A DNA stretch of 64,000 bases from Enhydrobacter aerosaccus (GTDB taxonomy: Bacteria; Pseudomonadota; Alphaproteobacteria; Reyranellales; Reyranellaceae). The stretch spans positions 930,001 through 994,000 of the forward strand of contig NZ_FUWJ01000001.1 in NCBI RefSeq assembly GCF_900167455.1, written 5' to 3'. Numbering within the stretch: position 1 is the first letter of the stretch; every line of letters starts with the position of its first letter. Both the position numbers and the translations under genes were made by a program. Below the pieces are notes generated by a model, which saw only the letters and a list, made by a program, of their open reading frames with translations, had not been told where the DNA came from and did not search any database. This document shows positions 18,304 to 27,939 of this stretch, one piece after another.

Positions 18304-20169
18304 TCACACCGCCTTCGCCCAGTCGCGCAGCACGAACTTCTGCACCTTGCCCGTCGATGTCATGGGGAGGTCGCGGAAAACGATGTGACGCGGGCATTTG
18401 AAATGCGCCAGGTTCGCGCGGCAATGCGCCACGATCTCCTCGGCCGTCGCTGATGCGCCCGGCTTCAGGACAACGAAGGCGCAGGGAGTCTCCCCCCATT
18501 TCTCGTCCGGCTTGGCCACCACCGCGACATTGGCCACGGCCGGATGCTTGATGATCACGCCTTCGACTTCGATGGTCGAGATGTTCTCGCCGCCGGAGAT
18601 GATGATGTCCTTGGAACGGTCGCGAAGCTCGAGATAGCCGTCGGCATGCAGCACGCCGAGATCGCCGGAATGGAACCAGCCACCGTCGAAGGCTTCCCGG
18701 GTGGCATTCGGGTTCTTGAGGTATCCCTTCATGACGAGATTGCCGCGGAACATGACCTCGCCCATGGTCTTCCCGTCGCGCGGCACCGCCTGCATGGTGG
18801 TTGGATCCATGACGGTAACGCCGTCCTCGGCGGCGTAGCGCACGCCCTGCCGGGCCTTGAGGCTGGCCCGCGTTCCGGAATCGAGCGCATCCCATTCCGG
18901 ATGCCACGAACAGATGGTCGCGGGCCCGTAAACCTCTGTCAGGCCATAGACGTGCGTGACGCGGAAGTTTTCCTTCTCCAACGCCTCCAGCACCGCGGCA
19001 GGCGGTGGCGCGGCTGCTGTCATGAATTCGACGCGGCGCTTCAGCGGGCGGCGATCCGCCGGCCCCGCTCCGATGATGAACTGCATGATGATCGGCGCGC
19101 CGCACATATGCGTCACGTCGTGATCGGCCAACGCATCGAAGATCGTCTTGGCGGAGGCCCGCCTCAGGCACACCGACGTGCCGGCGACCAGGGCCAGGGT
19201 CCAGGGGAAGCACCAGCCATTGCAGTGGAACATCGGCAGCGTCCACAGGTAGACGGGGTGCAGGCCCATCGCCCACTGCGTGGCGTTGCCATAGGCGGAC
19301 AGGGTGGCGCCGCGGTGATGATAGACCACGCCCTTCGGATTGCCCGTCGTGCCGGACGTGTAGTTGAGGGAGATCGCGTTCCACTCGTCGGCAGGATAGT
19401 CCCAGGCGTAATCGGCATCGCCGGTGGCGAGGAATTCCTCGTAGGTCGTATCGCCGATCTGGCCGCGATCGTCGCATTCGGGATCGTCGATATCGACGAC
19501 CAGAGGATGCACCTTGCAGAGACCGAGTGCCTCGGTCATCACGCGGTGATATTCGCGGTCGACCAGCAGGACCTTGGTCTCGCTGTGGTCGAGGATGAAA
19601 GCGATCATCGCGGCATCGAGGCGCGTGTTGAGCGAATTGAGAACGGCACCCGCCATCGGCACGCCGAAATGCGCCTCGTACATTTCGGGAATGTTCGGAG
19701 CCATGATGGCGACAGTGTCGCCAACGCCGATGCCGACATTCTCCAACGCCGAAGCGAGCTGGCGGCAGCGGGCGTAAGTCTCGGCCCAGCTCTGGCGCCG
19801 CGGCCCATGGATCAGCGCCACATGGTCGGGATAGACGCTCGCACTGCGCTCCAGGAACTGCAGGGGGGTAAGGGGCGCGTAGTTGGCGCCGGTCTTCTCG
19901 AGATCGCGCTCGTAGATATTGTGATTGAGCGTGGGCGTCTTGTGCGGCGCGGGGCGCGCCGCGGGAACGCGGGCAACCGAGGGACGGTTCTTTACCGGAC
20001 GCCGCAGCGCCGGGCGCAACGCGGGCTTGCCGGCCTGCGCTTTCTTGGCAGCGGCTTTCGTTCCGCGGCCAGCCGGTTTCGCGGCCGGCTTCTTGGTCTT
20101 GGTAACCTTGCGCTTCGGCGGCCGCTTCGCCTTGCCCTTGCCGCTGCTCTTCCCCTTGCCCTTGGCCAT
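18304..20169 (-). CDS. Acyl-CoA synthetase (AMP-binding) with a basic H1-like N-terminal tail
   Basis: This 621-residue protein is an ANL-family acyl-CoA ligase from about residue 85 on: NIYERDLEKTGANYAPLTPL, the P-loop YTSGTTGNPKG, VTHVYGLTEVYGP, FHSGDLG and the C-terminal STGKVQKFVLRDW. It activates a carboxylic acid to its CoA thioester through an adenylate. Before that core lie about 80 residues of Lys/Ala/Pro/Arg-rich sequence with 27 basic and no acidic residues, resembling bacterial histone-H1-like tails. I see no ATG, GTG or TTG between this tail and the core, so the tail is probably translated. It diverges from prpE. Confidence 0.88.
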   Translation of the reverse strand: MAKGKGKSSGKGKAKRPPKRKVTKTKKPAAKPAGRGTKAAAKKAQAGKPALRPALRRPVKNRPSVARVPAARPAPHKTPTLNHNIYERDLEKTGANYAPLTPLQFLERSASVYPDHVALIHGPRRQSWAETYARCRQLASALENVGIGVGDTVAIMAPNIPEMYEAHFGVPMAGAVLNSLNTRLDAAMIAFILDHSETKVLLVDREYHRVMTEALGLCKVHPLVVDIDDPECDDRGQIGDTTYEEFLATGDADYAWDYPADEWNAISLNYTSGTTGNPKGVVYHHRGATLSAYGNATQWAMGLHPVYLWTLPMFHCNGWCFPWTLALVAGTSVCLRRASAKTIFDALADHDVTHMCGAPIIMQFIIGAGPADRRPLKRRVEFMTAAAPPPAAVLEALEKENFRVTHVYGLTEVYGPATICSWHPEWDALDSGTRASLKARQGVRYAAEDGVTVMDPTTMQAVPRDGKTMGEVMFRGNLVMKGYLKNPNATREAFDGGWFHSGDLGVLHADGYLELRDRSKDIIISGGENISTIEVEGVIIKHPAVANVAVVAKPDEKWGETPCAFVVLKPGASATAEEIVAHCRANLAHFKCPRHIVFRDLPMTSTGKVQKFVLRDWAKAV

Positions 20170-20245
20170 GCGCGTTCCCTGTCAGAGCCCTTGTCAGTCA
20201 CTCAATCCTAGCGCATCAAACGCGTCAGGAGGAGGGAGGAAGAAC

Positions 20246-22165
20246 ATGGCAGTCGGCGATATCTATCGGGCCGTTCATGCCCGCTCGTTGAAGGATCCGG
20301 AAGGCTTCTGGGCAGAGCAGGCGCAGGCGATCGACTGGGGCAAGCGCTGGGACAAGGTGCTCGATTCGTCCCGGGCGCCGTTCTATCGCTGGTTTGCCGG
20401 TGGCAAGCTCAATGCCTGTCACAATGCGCTGGACCGCCATGTCGAGGGCGCCCCGGGGAGCAACAGGGCCGACCAGACCGCCCTGATCTATGATTCGCCG
20501 GTCACCGGGACCAAGAAGAGCTTTACTTATCGGGAGCTGCGCGATCGGGTGGCGAAGCTCGCGGGTGCGATTGCGTCGCAAGGCGTTGCCAAGGGCGACC
20601 GCGTGATCATCTACATGCCGATGATTCCGGAAGCAGTGATGGCGATGCTGGCCTGTGCCCGCCTGGGCGCCGTGCATTCGGTCGTGTTCGGTGGCTTTGC
20701 CGCCAAGGAGCTGGCCAGCCGCATCGACGATTGCCAGCCGAAGCTCATCCTGACGGCCTCCTGCGGCATCGAGCCGGCTCGCGTGGTGCATTACAAGCCG
20801 ATGATCGACCAGGCCGTCGAGATGGCCCGGCACAAGGTGTCGAAGGTGGTCGTCTTCCAGCGCCCACAGGCCGAGGCGACCATGATCGAGGGCCGCGACG
20901 TCGACTGGAACGAGGCGGTCGCGGCGGCGACGCCGCACGGCTGTGTGTCGGTACAGGCGACGGATCCGCTCTACATCCTCTATACCTCCGGCACGACAGG
21001 TTTCCCCAAGGGCGTGGTGCGCGACACCGGCGGCTACTGCGTGGCTCTCCAGTGGACCATGAAGAACCTGTATGGGGTGAAGCCGGGCGAGGTCTATTGG
21101 TGTGCCTCGGATATCGGCTGGGTCGTAGGCCACAGCTATATCGTCTATGGACCGTTGATCTACGGCGCCACGACCATCCTGTACGAAGGCAAGCCTGTCG
21201 GCACGCCCGATGCCGGTGCCTTCTGGCGCGTGATCTCCGAACATAAGGCCGTGGCGCTGTTCACCGCTCCGACCGCTTTCCGCGCCATCAAGCGCGAGGA
21301 TCCCGAGGGCAAGCTCCTGAAGAAGTACGATCTCTCGAGTTTCCGGACCTTGTTCCTGGCCGGGGAGCGTGGAGACCCGCCGACGGTACAATGGGCCCAG
21401 AAGCTTCTCGGCGTGCCGGTGGTCGACCATTGGTGGCAGACCGAGACCGGGTGGTCGATCTGCGGCAACTTCGTCGGCCTCGAGCCGATGCCGATCAAGC
21501 CGGGTTCGACGTCCGTGCCGGCGCCCGGTTGGCATCTCGATGTGCTGGACGAGAACGGGCATCCGATGAAGCCGGGCGAGGTCGGCGCTCTGGCCGGCAA
21601 GCTGCCGCTGCCGCCGGGCACGTTTCCGACGCTGTGGAATGCCGATGAGCGGTTCAAGCAGGCCTATCTCACGGAGTTTCCGGGTTACTACAAGACCGGT
21701 GACGCGGGCTTCATCGATCAGGAGGGCTATGTCTCAGTCATGACCCGCGTCGATGACGTGATCAATGTCGCGGGCCATCGTCTGTCCACCGGGCAAATCG
21801 AGGAAGTGCTGGGCGCGCACAACGATGTCGCCGAGTGCGCGGTCATCGGCGTGGCCGATGAGCTGAAGGGGCAGGTGCCGCTCGGCTTCCTGGTCCTGAA
21901 ATCCGGAGTGAACAGGCCGCACGAGGAGATCAGGAACGAGGTCGTGCAGATGGTGCGCGATCGGATTGGTCCCGTTGCCTTCTTCAAGAGTGCCTTGGTC
22001 GTGCAACGCTTGCCCAAGACCCGCTCCGGCAAGATCCTCCGCGGCACGATCCAGAAGATGGCCGACAACCAACCCTGGACCATGCCCGCGACGATCGAGG
22101 ACCCGGTCGTGCTGGACGAGATCGAGGGTGGATTGAAGTCGGCGGGCTATGCGGCGAAGACCTGA
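20246..22165 (+). CDS. prpE: Propionyl-CoA synthetase-type acyl-CoA ligase
   Basis: This 639-residue acetyl/propionyl-CoA synthetase-type enzyme carries the ACS N-terminal domain (WAEQAQAIDWGKRWDKV), the P-loop YTSGTTGFPKGVVRDTGG, the HWWQTETGW motif and the C-terminal KTRSGKILRG, whose Lys is the usual acetylation target. The FYRWFAGGKLNACHNALDRHV segment and overall pattern favour PrpE over AcsA. The ATG at 20246 sits behind a strong GGAGGGAGGA. It diverges from the other ligase across 76 bases. Confidence 0.85.
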   Translation: MAVGDIYRAVHARSLKDPEGFWAEQAQAIDWGKRWDKVLDSSRAPFYRWFAGGKLNACHNALDRHVEGAPGSNRADQTALIYDSPVTGTKKSFTYRELRDRVAKLAGAIASQGVAKGDRVIIYMPMIPEAVMAMLACARLGAVHSVVFGGFAAKELASRIDDCQPKLILTASCGIEPARVVHYKPMIDQAVEMARHKVSKVVVFQRPQAEATMIEGRDVDWNEAVAAATPHGCVSVQATDPLYILYTSGTTGFPKGVVRDTGGYCVALQWTMKNLYGVKPGEVYWCASDIGWVVGHSYIVYGPLIYGATTILYEGKPVGTPDAGAFWRVISEHKAVALFTAPTAFRAIKREDPEGKLLKKYDLSSFRTLFLAGERGDPPTVQWAQKLLGVPVVDHWWQTETGWSICGNFVGLEPMPIKPGSTSVPAPGWHLDVLDENGHPMKPGEVGALAGKLPLPPGTFPTLWNADERFKQAYLTEFPGYYKTGDAGFIDQEGYVSVMTRVDDVINVAGHRLSTGQIEEVLGAHNDVAECAVIGVADELKGQVPLGFLVLKSGVNRPHEEIRNEVVQMVRDRIGPVAFFKSALVVQRLPKTRSGKILRGTIQKMADNQPWTMPATIEDPVVLDEIEGGLKSAGYAAKT

Positions 22166-22173
22166 TCGTTTTT

Positions 22174-22196
22174 CGAACAGCGATGTTCAGGTTTTT
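22174..22196 (+). terminator. Weak hairpin plus T-run after prpE
   Basis: GAACA and TGTTC pair around a GCGA loop and are followed two bases later by TTTTT. The stem is short (5 bp), so this may be a weak intrinsic terminator. Confidence 0.4.
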
Positions 22197-22236
22197 GTGT
22201 GAAGTTTGATTGAGTAAGGACGGAAGGAATTAGGGT

Positions 22237-23751
22237 ATGACGCTCGACATAAATCGATCGGATCTTTGCGTGGGCATCGTCGGCACTGGCGCGATGGGGC
22301 GGGGGATCGCGCAGGTCACCGCGCAAGGCGGCATGAAGGCGATCATGTTCGATGCGGCCCCCGGTGGCGCGGCCAAGGCGAAAGCCGCCATCGTCGACAC
22401 CCTGAAGGGCCTGGTCGCGAAGGGACGGCTGACAGATCCCGACGTTGCCAAGGCGGAAGGCAATCTTGACGTCGCAGACACGATCGAGGCGCTGAAGGGC
22501 TGCCACATCGTGGTCGAAGCCGTATTCGAGAATCTCGAGGTGAAGCAGAAGCTGTTCGGCGAGCTCGAGGCCGTTGTGGCGCCAGAGACCATCCTGGCCT
22601 CGAATACCTCGTCGATCCGCATCGCCTCGATCGCCCGCTCGCTCAAACATCGCGATCGCGTGTGCGGCATGCACTACTTCAATCCGGTGCCGCTGATGAA
22701 ACTGGTCGAGGTGATCCGCGCCGCGGATACCGCGCCGTGGGTGATCGATGCCATGGTGGCGCTGGGCAAGCGCCAGACGCGCGTGCCGGTCGTGGTCGGC
22801 GATACGCCTGGCTTCCTGGTCAATCTCGGCGGCACGGCCATCGGCACCGAGGGACTTCGCATCTATCAGGAAGGCCGGGCCACGGTCAGCCAGATCGACG
22901 CCGTCATGCGCGACACCTGCGGCTTCCGCATGGGGCCCTTCGAGTTGATGGATCTCACGGGCATCGATGTCAATTTCCCGGCGCGCAAGATCATCTACGA
23001 AGGCTTCTTCCACGATCGGCGGATGACCCCGAGCCCGTATCACGAAAGCCTCTATGCCGCCGGCAAGCTCGGCCGCAAGACCGGCGGCGGCTGGTACGCC
23101 TACGATGCCAAGGGCAACAAGGTCGATCCCGGCGCGGATCACGTGCCCTCGGTGGTCCCCGCGGCAAATGTCGTGGTGATGGACAGCCACAACGAAAAGC
23201 TGGTCGGTCTCGTCCTCGCTTCGGGCGCTAAGGCGCTCGCTGTCGATGACGGCAAGAGCCCGATCCTCGTGGCTCCGGTCGGCAAGGATTGCACGACGGT
23301 CGCGGTCGAGCGCGGGCTCGATCCGCGGCGCACCGTGGCGGTCGATCTTACCGGCGATATCGCCAAGCGCCTCACCATCATGACGGCACCGGGCGCCGAC
23401 GACCTCGTCCGGGATGCGGCAGCCGCCATCCTGGCGCGCTCGGGGGCCAAGGTGACGCTCATCAAGGATTCGCCGGGCTTCATCGCCCAGCGCATGTGTT
23501 CGATGATCGCCAATCTCGGCTGCGAGATGGCCATGATCGGCATCGCCTCGGCAGCCGACGTCGACACCGCCATGACGCTGGGGCTCAACTATCCGCGCGG
23601 TCCGCTGGCCCTCGCCGATTGGCTCGGCGTCAAGGAGTGCCACGAGATCCTCGTCCAGCTTCAGGCCATCACCGGCGACGACCGCTATCGTCCGAGCCAG
23701 TGGCTGCGGCGCCGGGCCATGCTCGGGATGAGCGCGACGACGCCGGAATAA
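22237..23751 (+). CDS. 3-hydroxyacyl-CoA dehydrogenase (PaaH-like, two C-terminal domains)
   Basis: This 504-residue NAD-dependent dehydrogenase oxidises 3-hydroxyacyl-CoA. The N-terminal Rossmann domain has GIVGTGAMGRGIAQV and the catalytic His region GMHYFNPVPLMKLVE. The first 3HCDH C-terminal domain contains FRMGPFELMDLTGIDVN and the second SPGFIAQRMCSM ... NYPRGPLALADWLG. The double C-terminal layout is typical of PaaH/PaaC-like enzymes of aromatic and fatty acid breakdown. It follows prpE on the same strand after about 70 bases that include a weak terminator. Confidence 0.9.
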   Translation: MTLDINRSDLCVGIVGTGAMGRGIAQVTAQGGMKAIMFDAAPGGAAKAKAAIVDTLKGLVAKGRLTDPDVAKAEGNLDVADTIEALKGCHIVVEAVFENLEVKQKLFGELEAVVAPETILASNTSSIRIASIARSLKHRDRVCGMHYFNPVPLMKLVEVIRAADTAPWVIDAMVALGKRQTRVPVVVGDTPGFLVNLGGTAIGTEGLRIYQEGRATVSQIDAVMRDTCGFRMGPFELMDLTGIDVNFPARKIIYEGFFHDRRMTPSPYHESLYAAGKLGRKTGGGWYAYDAKGNKVDPGADHVPSVVPAANVVVMDSHNEKLVGLVLASGAKALAVDDGKSPILVAPVGKDCTTVAVERGLDPRRTVAVDLTGDIAKRLTIMTAPGADDLVRDAAAAILARSGAKVTLIKDSPGFIAQRMCSMIANLGCEMAMIGIASAADVDTAMTLGLNYPRGPLALADWLGVKECHEILVQLQAITGDDRYRPSQWLRRRAMLGMSATTPE

Positions 23752-23764
23752 GACCAGGCACGTT

Positions 23765-23799
23765 GGCCGCAGTGAGACAAGCCTGTGTCCGCTGCGGCC
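23765..23799. terminator. Hairpin between convergent genes
   Basis: GGCCGCAG and CTGCGGCC form an 8-bp perfect stem that can extend by a G-U and a G-C pair. It lies between the convergent 3-hydroxyacyl-CoA dehydrogenase and FkbM genes. There is no strong T-run. Confidence 0.5.
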
Positions 23800-23808
23800 G
23801 GATCGGGA

Positions 23809-24576
23809 TCAATCGTAGTAAATGTCCGGCGCAATCGTTGCGCTGAGCCGCTTTTCCGCGACTGCATCGCGGCTGACGAACAAGGGCTTGTACCGGTTCC
23901 CGCGTCCTTCGCCGAAGTGTACCGGTATGAAGCGGCAATCGAGGAGCGAGAGGATATTGGCGAGCGCCAGCGACGAATGCACTTCGAGGAAGATGGCGTC
24001 CACCCGGTGGAGCATCGGATCCAGTGCCCGAAGCAAGGAAAGCTCGTGTCCTTCCGTATCGATCTTCAGGATATCGATACGGTTTCCCAGAGCGGAAATT
24101 TCCGCAAGCGCTGGCTTGAAGCGGACCACTTCGAAGTCTCCGGAATGATCGACGGTCCTCTTCGTCGACGCGGCGCCTTGGCCATAGTAGGGCGCCAGCC
24201 AGATGGTTGCCTCCTGTTCGCTCTTTGCGAGTCCATACGGTCTGACCACGACCGAGGCATCACCTTTGAAATTGCGCTCCAGCAACGCCACGTTGACCGA
24301 AAGCGGCTCGAATGCGTGGATGATTGCCGCCGGGTAGTGGGAGCGCATCAAGGCGCTGAACATGCCCACATGTGCGCCGATGTCGACAACGAGGGAGACC
24401 TTGTCGAAGTCGATCTTCGTCAGATCATACTCCGACAGTTGAATGATCTCGTGCGCTTCCCTGGCGAAGTTCGTGGGGACAGAATAGCGTATATTGCGCC
24501 CGTCAACCTTGACCTTGATACGGCTCTCGGCTTGGTTGTTTCCGAAGAGCCCGCGCAACTTTCCTAAGAAATCCAT
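23809..24576 (-). CDS. FkbM family methyltransferase
   Basis: This 255-residue protein has a SAM-binding fold of the FkbM type: LVVDIGAHVGMFSALM (motif I), IHAFEPLSVNVALLERN, ILKIDTEGHELSLLRAL and FLEVHSS. FkbM enzymes O-methylate sugars or small metabolites; the substrate is not visible here. AT content and codon choice are slightly less GC-biased than in neighbouring metabolic genes. No glycan cluster surrounds it. Confidence 0.85.
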   Translation of the reverse strand: MDFLGKLRGLFGNNQAESRIKVKVDGRNIRYSVPTNFAREAHEIIQLSEYDLTKIDFDKVSLVVDIGAHVGMFSALMRSHYPAAIIHAFEPLSVNVALLERNFKGDASVVVRPYGLAKSEQEATIWLAPYYGQGAASTKRTVDHSGDFEVVRFKPALAEISALGNRIDILKIDTEGHELSLLRALDPMLHRVDAIFLEVHSSLALANILSLLDCRFIPVHFGEGRGNRYKPLFVSRDAVAEKRLSATIAPDIYYD

Positions 24577-24693
24577 TCGGCCGCTATAGGCGATTGGTTA
24601 TCCTGAAAGCAACCAGATGCTTCAACTGCCAGTAGAAGTTGCGTCCAAGGCGCAATTGCACGGCTGTAGCAGTGCGGGTTGGCATCCGGAAGT

Positions 24694-25938
24694 CTAGATC
24701 AACACCAGTCCCACCCAGGCGGCGGCGATGACCAGGATCAGTCCGGGAATCACAGAAAGGGCGAAGGAGCGGCCGCCCTTCGTCGCCGCGAAGACGATCT
24801 TGGTGGCGGTGTTGGTGGAGAGAGCGGCCAGGATGGGGATGACGGCGGCATGAGCCGTCATCTCTCCTGCCGAAACCAAAGAGGCGACCGATACGGCTGC
24901 CGCATGCGTGTCGGCGAATCCGCCAGCGGCGGCGGCGATCAGGGTTCCAGTCGAGCCGAACCAGTGCTGGAAGGCCGCGAGGGCGAGATTGATGGTGCCG
25001 AGACTGGCCGCGAAGACCAGGGCCGAGAACAGGCTGAAGGCGCGCCCGGGACGATAGGCGCTTTCCGTTGCCTCGTGCATCGAACGGGTCGTGAAGAAAA
25101 CGCCGTACGCGATAGCGACGATGCCGGCGCAGGCAAGAGGAAGGGCCAAGGTCCTGAGGACGGCCAGGTTCGTGGCTGCAAGCAGGACGGCCATCTGAAC
25201 GATGGTCGCGACCGTGGAGAGCACCGCGCCGGCCACGGCCGATTTCAGCATGGCGGGAGCCTGGATGACCCGCTCGCCCATCGCGCCGATGGTGGCGATG
25301 CTGGAGATGAAACCGGAAGCGAGGCCGGCCAGAGGCAGGCCGAAGCGGGCACCGGCGATGCGTATCATCACGTAGCCGATCGTGCTGACGCCCATGATCA
25401 GGATGACGATGATCCACAGCGTATGGAGATTGAGCGCACCATACGGCCCGATCGGACGATCCGGCAGCAGCGGCAGGACGACGAGTGTCGCGCCGGCGAA
25501 GATCATGATGTCGCGAACGTCTTCCTCCGAAAGGATCGAACGGACGAAGCCATGCAACGGCGAGCGGGCATGAAGCAGTCCCGCCACGAGCGCGCCGAGA
25601 CCCGCGGCCAGGGCCGGCTCCCGCGGCGCGAGTCCACCCAGCACGGTCGTCAGGACCAACGTGATCTCGGTGGTAATGCCTGGATCGTCGTCTCGGGTCC
25701 GCCAATAGGAAAGACCGGCCAGCAGGATCACGCCCAGGGTCACAGTCACAAGCAACAGCTCGCCACCGGCCGCGATGGCGACAGCGCCAGCCATGGACGC
25801 GACGGCGAATGTTCGAAGCCCGGCTGCGGCGCGGGACGGTCCTTCGCCCTTGCGCCGCTCGCGATCCGCTCCGATCAGCAGGCCAACGCCCAAGGCTACG
25901 GCGAGGCCGATGAGCAGTCGGTCGATGCCTGTTATCAA
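24694..25938 (-). CDS. MgtC/DUF4010 family multi-pass membrane protein
   Basis: This 414-residue, very hydrophobic protein has about twelve membrane segments. The N-terminal part matches MgtC/SapB (LLIGADRERRKGEGPSRAAAGLRTFA), including the charged loop typical of the family, and the rest matches DUF4010 (ASGFISSIATIGAMGERV, GGFADTHAAAVSVASL). A role in ion or envelope homeostasis is possible but unproven. The frame opens with a TTG at 25936-25938; I see no ATG nearby, so the exact start is uncertain. A small gene 21 bases upstream is probably co-transcribed. Confidence 0.8.
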   Translation of the reverse strand: MITGIDRLLIGLAVALGVGLLIGADRERRKGEGPSRAAAGLRTFAVASMAGAVAIAAGGELLLVTVTLGVILLAGLSYWRTRDDDPGITTEITLVLTTVLGGLAPREPALAAGLGALVAGLLHARSPLHGFVRSILSEEDVRDIMIFAGATLVVLPLLPDRPIGPYGALNLHTLWIIVILIMGVSTIGYVMIRIAGARFGLPLAGLASGFISSIATIGAMGERVIQAPAMLKSAVAGAVLSTVATIVQMAVLLAATNLAVLRTLALPLACAGIVAIAYGVFFTTRSMHEATESAYRPGRAFSLFSALVFAASLGTINLALAAFQHWFGSTGTLIAAAAGGFADTHAAAVSVASLVSAGEMTAHAAVIPILAALSTNTATKIVFAATKGGRSFALSVIPGLILVIAAAWVGLVLI

Positions 25939-25959
25939 AGCGCGACGCCCTGATCGCCT

Positions 25960-26400
25960 TCAGTGCATGAAGGCGCTTTCCTCCATCGAGATCGAGGCGC
26001 GCAACCAGTTCCGCTCGACGGGACGGAAGCCGCCGCTCGGGCAGTGGAGCTGGGCGAGTGCTTCGTCCAGCCGGTCGACAATCAAGGGCGGCTGACCGCC
26101 CAGCACTTCCTGATAGGCCGCGAACAGCCGGGCCAGGGCTTTGAGATCGGCACGGGGCGTCACGAAGATCTGCCGGCGGCCGGGACATGGCTCGGGCCGC
26201 TGCGCCCAGTCGGCCAGGACCTTGATCGAGATGTCGAAGCTTTGGGTATCGCTGAAATCATAGATGCAGTCGCTCGGTGCCTCGACCGCGAGCAGGAGCA
26301 TCGACGTCACGTCGAATTCGGCAAGGTCGCGCCGGCACACATGCCCATGGAAGTGGGCAACGACGACCTCGTGTGCGCGGTTGAATTGAAGGTCGAACAT
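25960..26400 (-). CDS. Small cytoplasmic protein of unknown function
   Basis: This 146-residue soluble protein has alternating strands and helices (VVVAHFHGHVCRRDLAEF ... DCIYDFSDTQSFDI ... RQIFVTPRADLKALARLFA). The length and fold rhythm recall STAS/SpoIIAA-like domains, but I see no diagnostic motif. It lies directly upstream of the MgtC/DUF4010 gene on the same strand and may work with it. Confidence 0.65.
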   Translation of the reverse strand: MFDLQFNRAHEVVVAHFHGHVCRRDLAEFDVTSMLLLAVEAPSDCIYDFSDTQSFDISIKVLADWAQRPEPCPGRRQIFVTPRADLKALARLFAAYQEVLGGQPPLIVDRLDEALAQLHCPSGGFRPVERNWLRASISMEESAFMH

Positions 26401-26544
26401 GGCGATTTGCCCCGAGCTAAGGTCGATACTCTAGGCCTTGATCTGGCTACGGCAATTGATCTTCATCAATCACCAACATTGCGTTCATCGCCGTTGCCGA
26501 CCGTGCCTGGCCGCACAGAGGAAGGGGCTGGTTAGAGGTTGACC

Positions 26545-26560
26545 TTTACGTAAACGTAAA
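26545..26560. promoter_or_regulatory. Palindromic operator before the beta-oxidation operon
   Basis: TTTACGT-AA-ACGTAAA is a perfect 7-bp inverted repeat with a two-base spacer. It directly follows a -35-like TTGACC (26539-26544), and another TACGTA follows at 26562. It lies about 90 bases before the acyl-CoA dehydrogenase GTG. The motif resembles sites I recall for MerR-type regulators of branched-chain and fatty acid breakdown (LiuR type); the regulator itself is not in the window. Confidence 0.6.
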
Positions 26561-26648
26561 CTACGTAACCACCACTGGCGCCCCCGGCGCCGCAAGCCCA
26601 AAGTCTGCGTCAAGACAGACATCCGACACCATAAAGAGGAATCGCCCA

Positions 26649-27788
<1,140 letters not shown>

Positions 27789-27794
27789 GGCACC

Positions 27795-27899
27795 ACCTCA
27801 TCCTGAGGAGCGGCCGCAGGCCGCGTCTCGAAGGATGGGCAACACCAAGACTGAGGCCGACCCTTCGAGACGGCGCTGCGCGCCTCCTCAGGGTGAGGT
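27795..27899. repeat. Imperfect inverted-repeat element between acyl-CoA dehydrogenase and thiolase genes
   Basis: Two arms face each other: ACCTCATCCTGAGGAGCG with GTCTCGAAGGATGGG on the left, and CCCTTCGAGACGGCGC with GCCTCCTCAGGGTGAGGT on the right, around a short centre. This looks like the CCTCATCCTGAGGAGC-type interspersed palindrome found in many alphaproteobacterial genomes (from memory). It sits within an operon, so it can fold in the mRNA. Confidence 0.75.
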
Positions 27900-27939
27900 C
27901 TTCGTGGTTCGCAGGGATTTTGAGTTAGGAGAAAGCACC

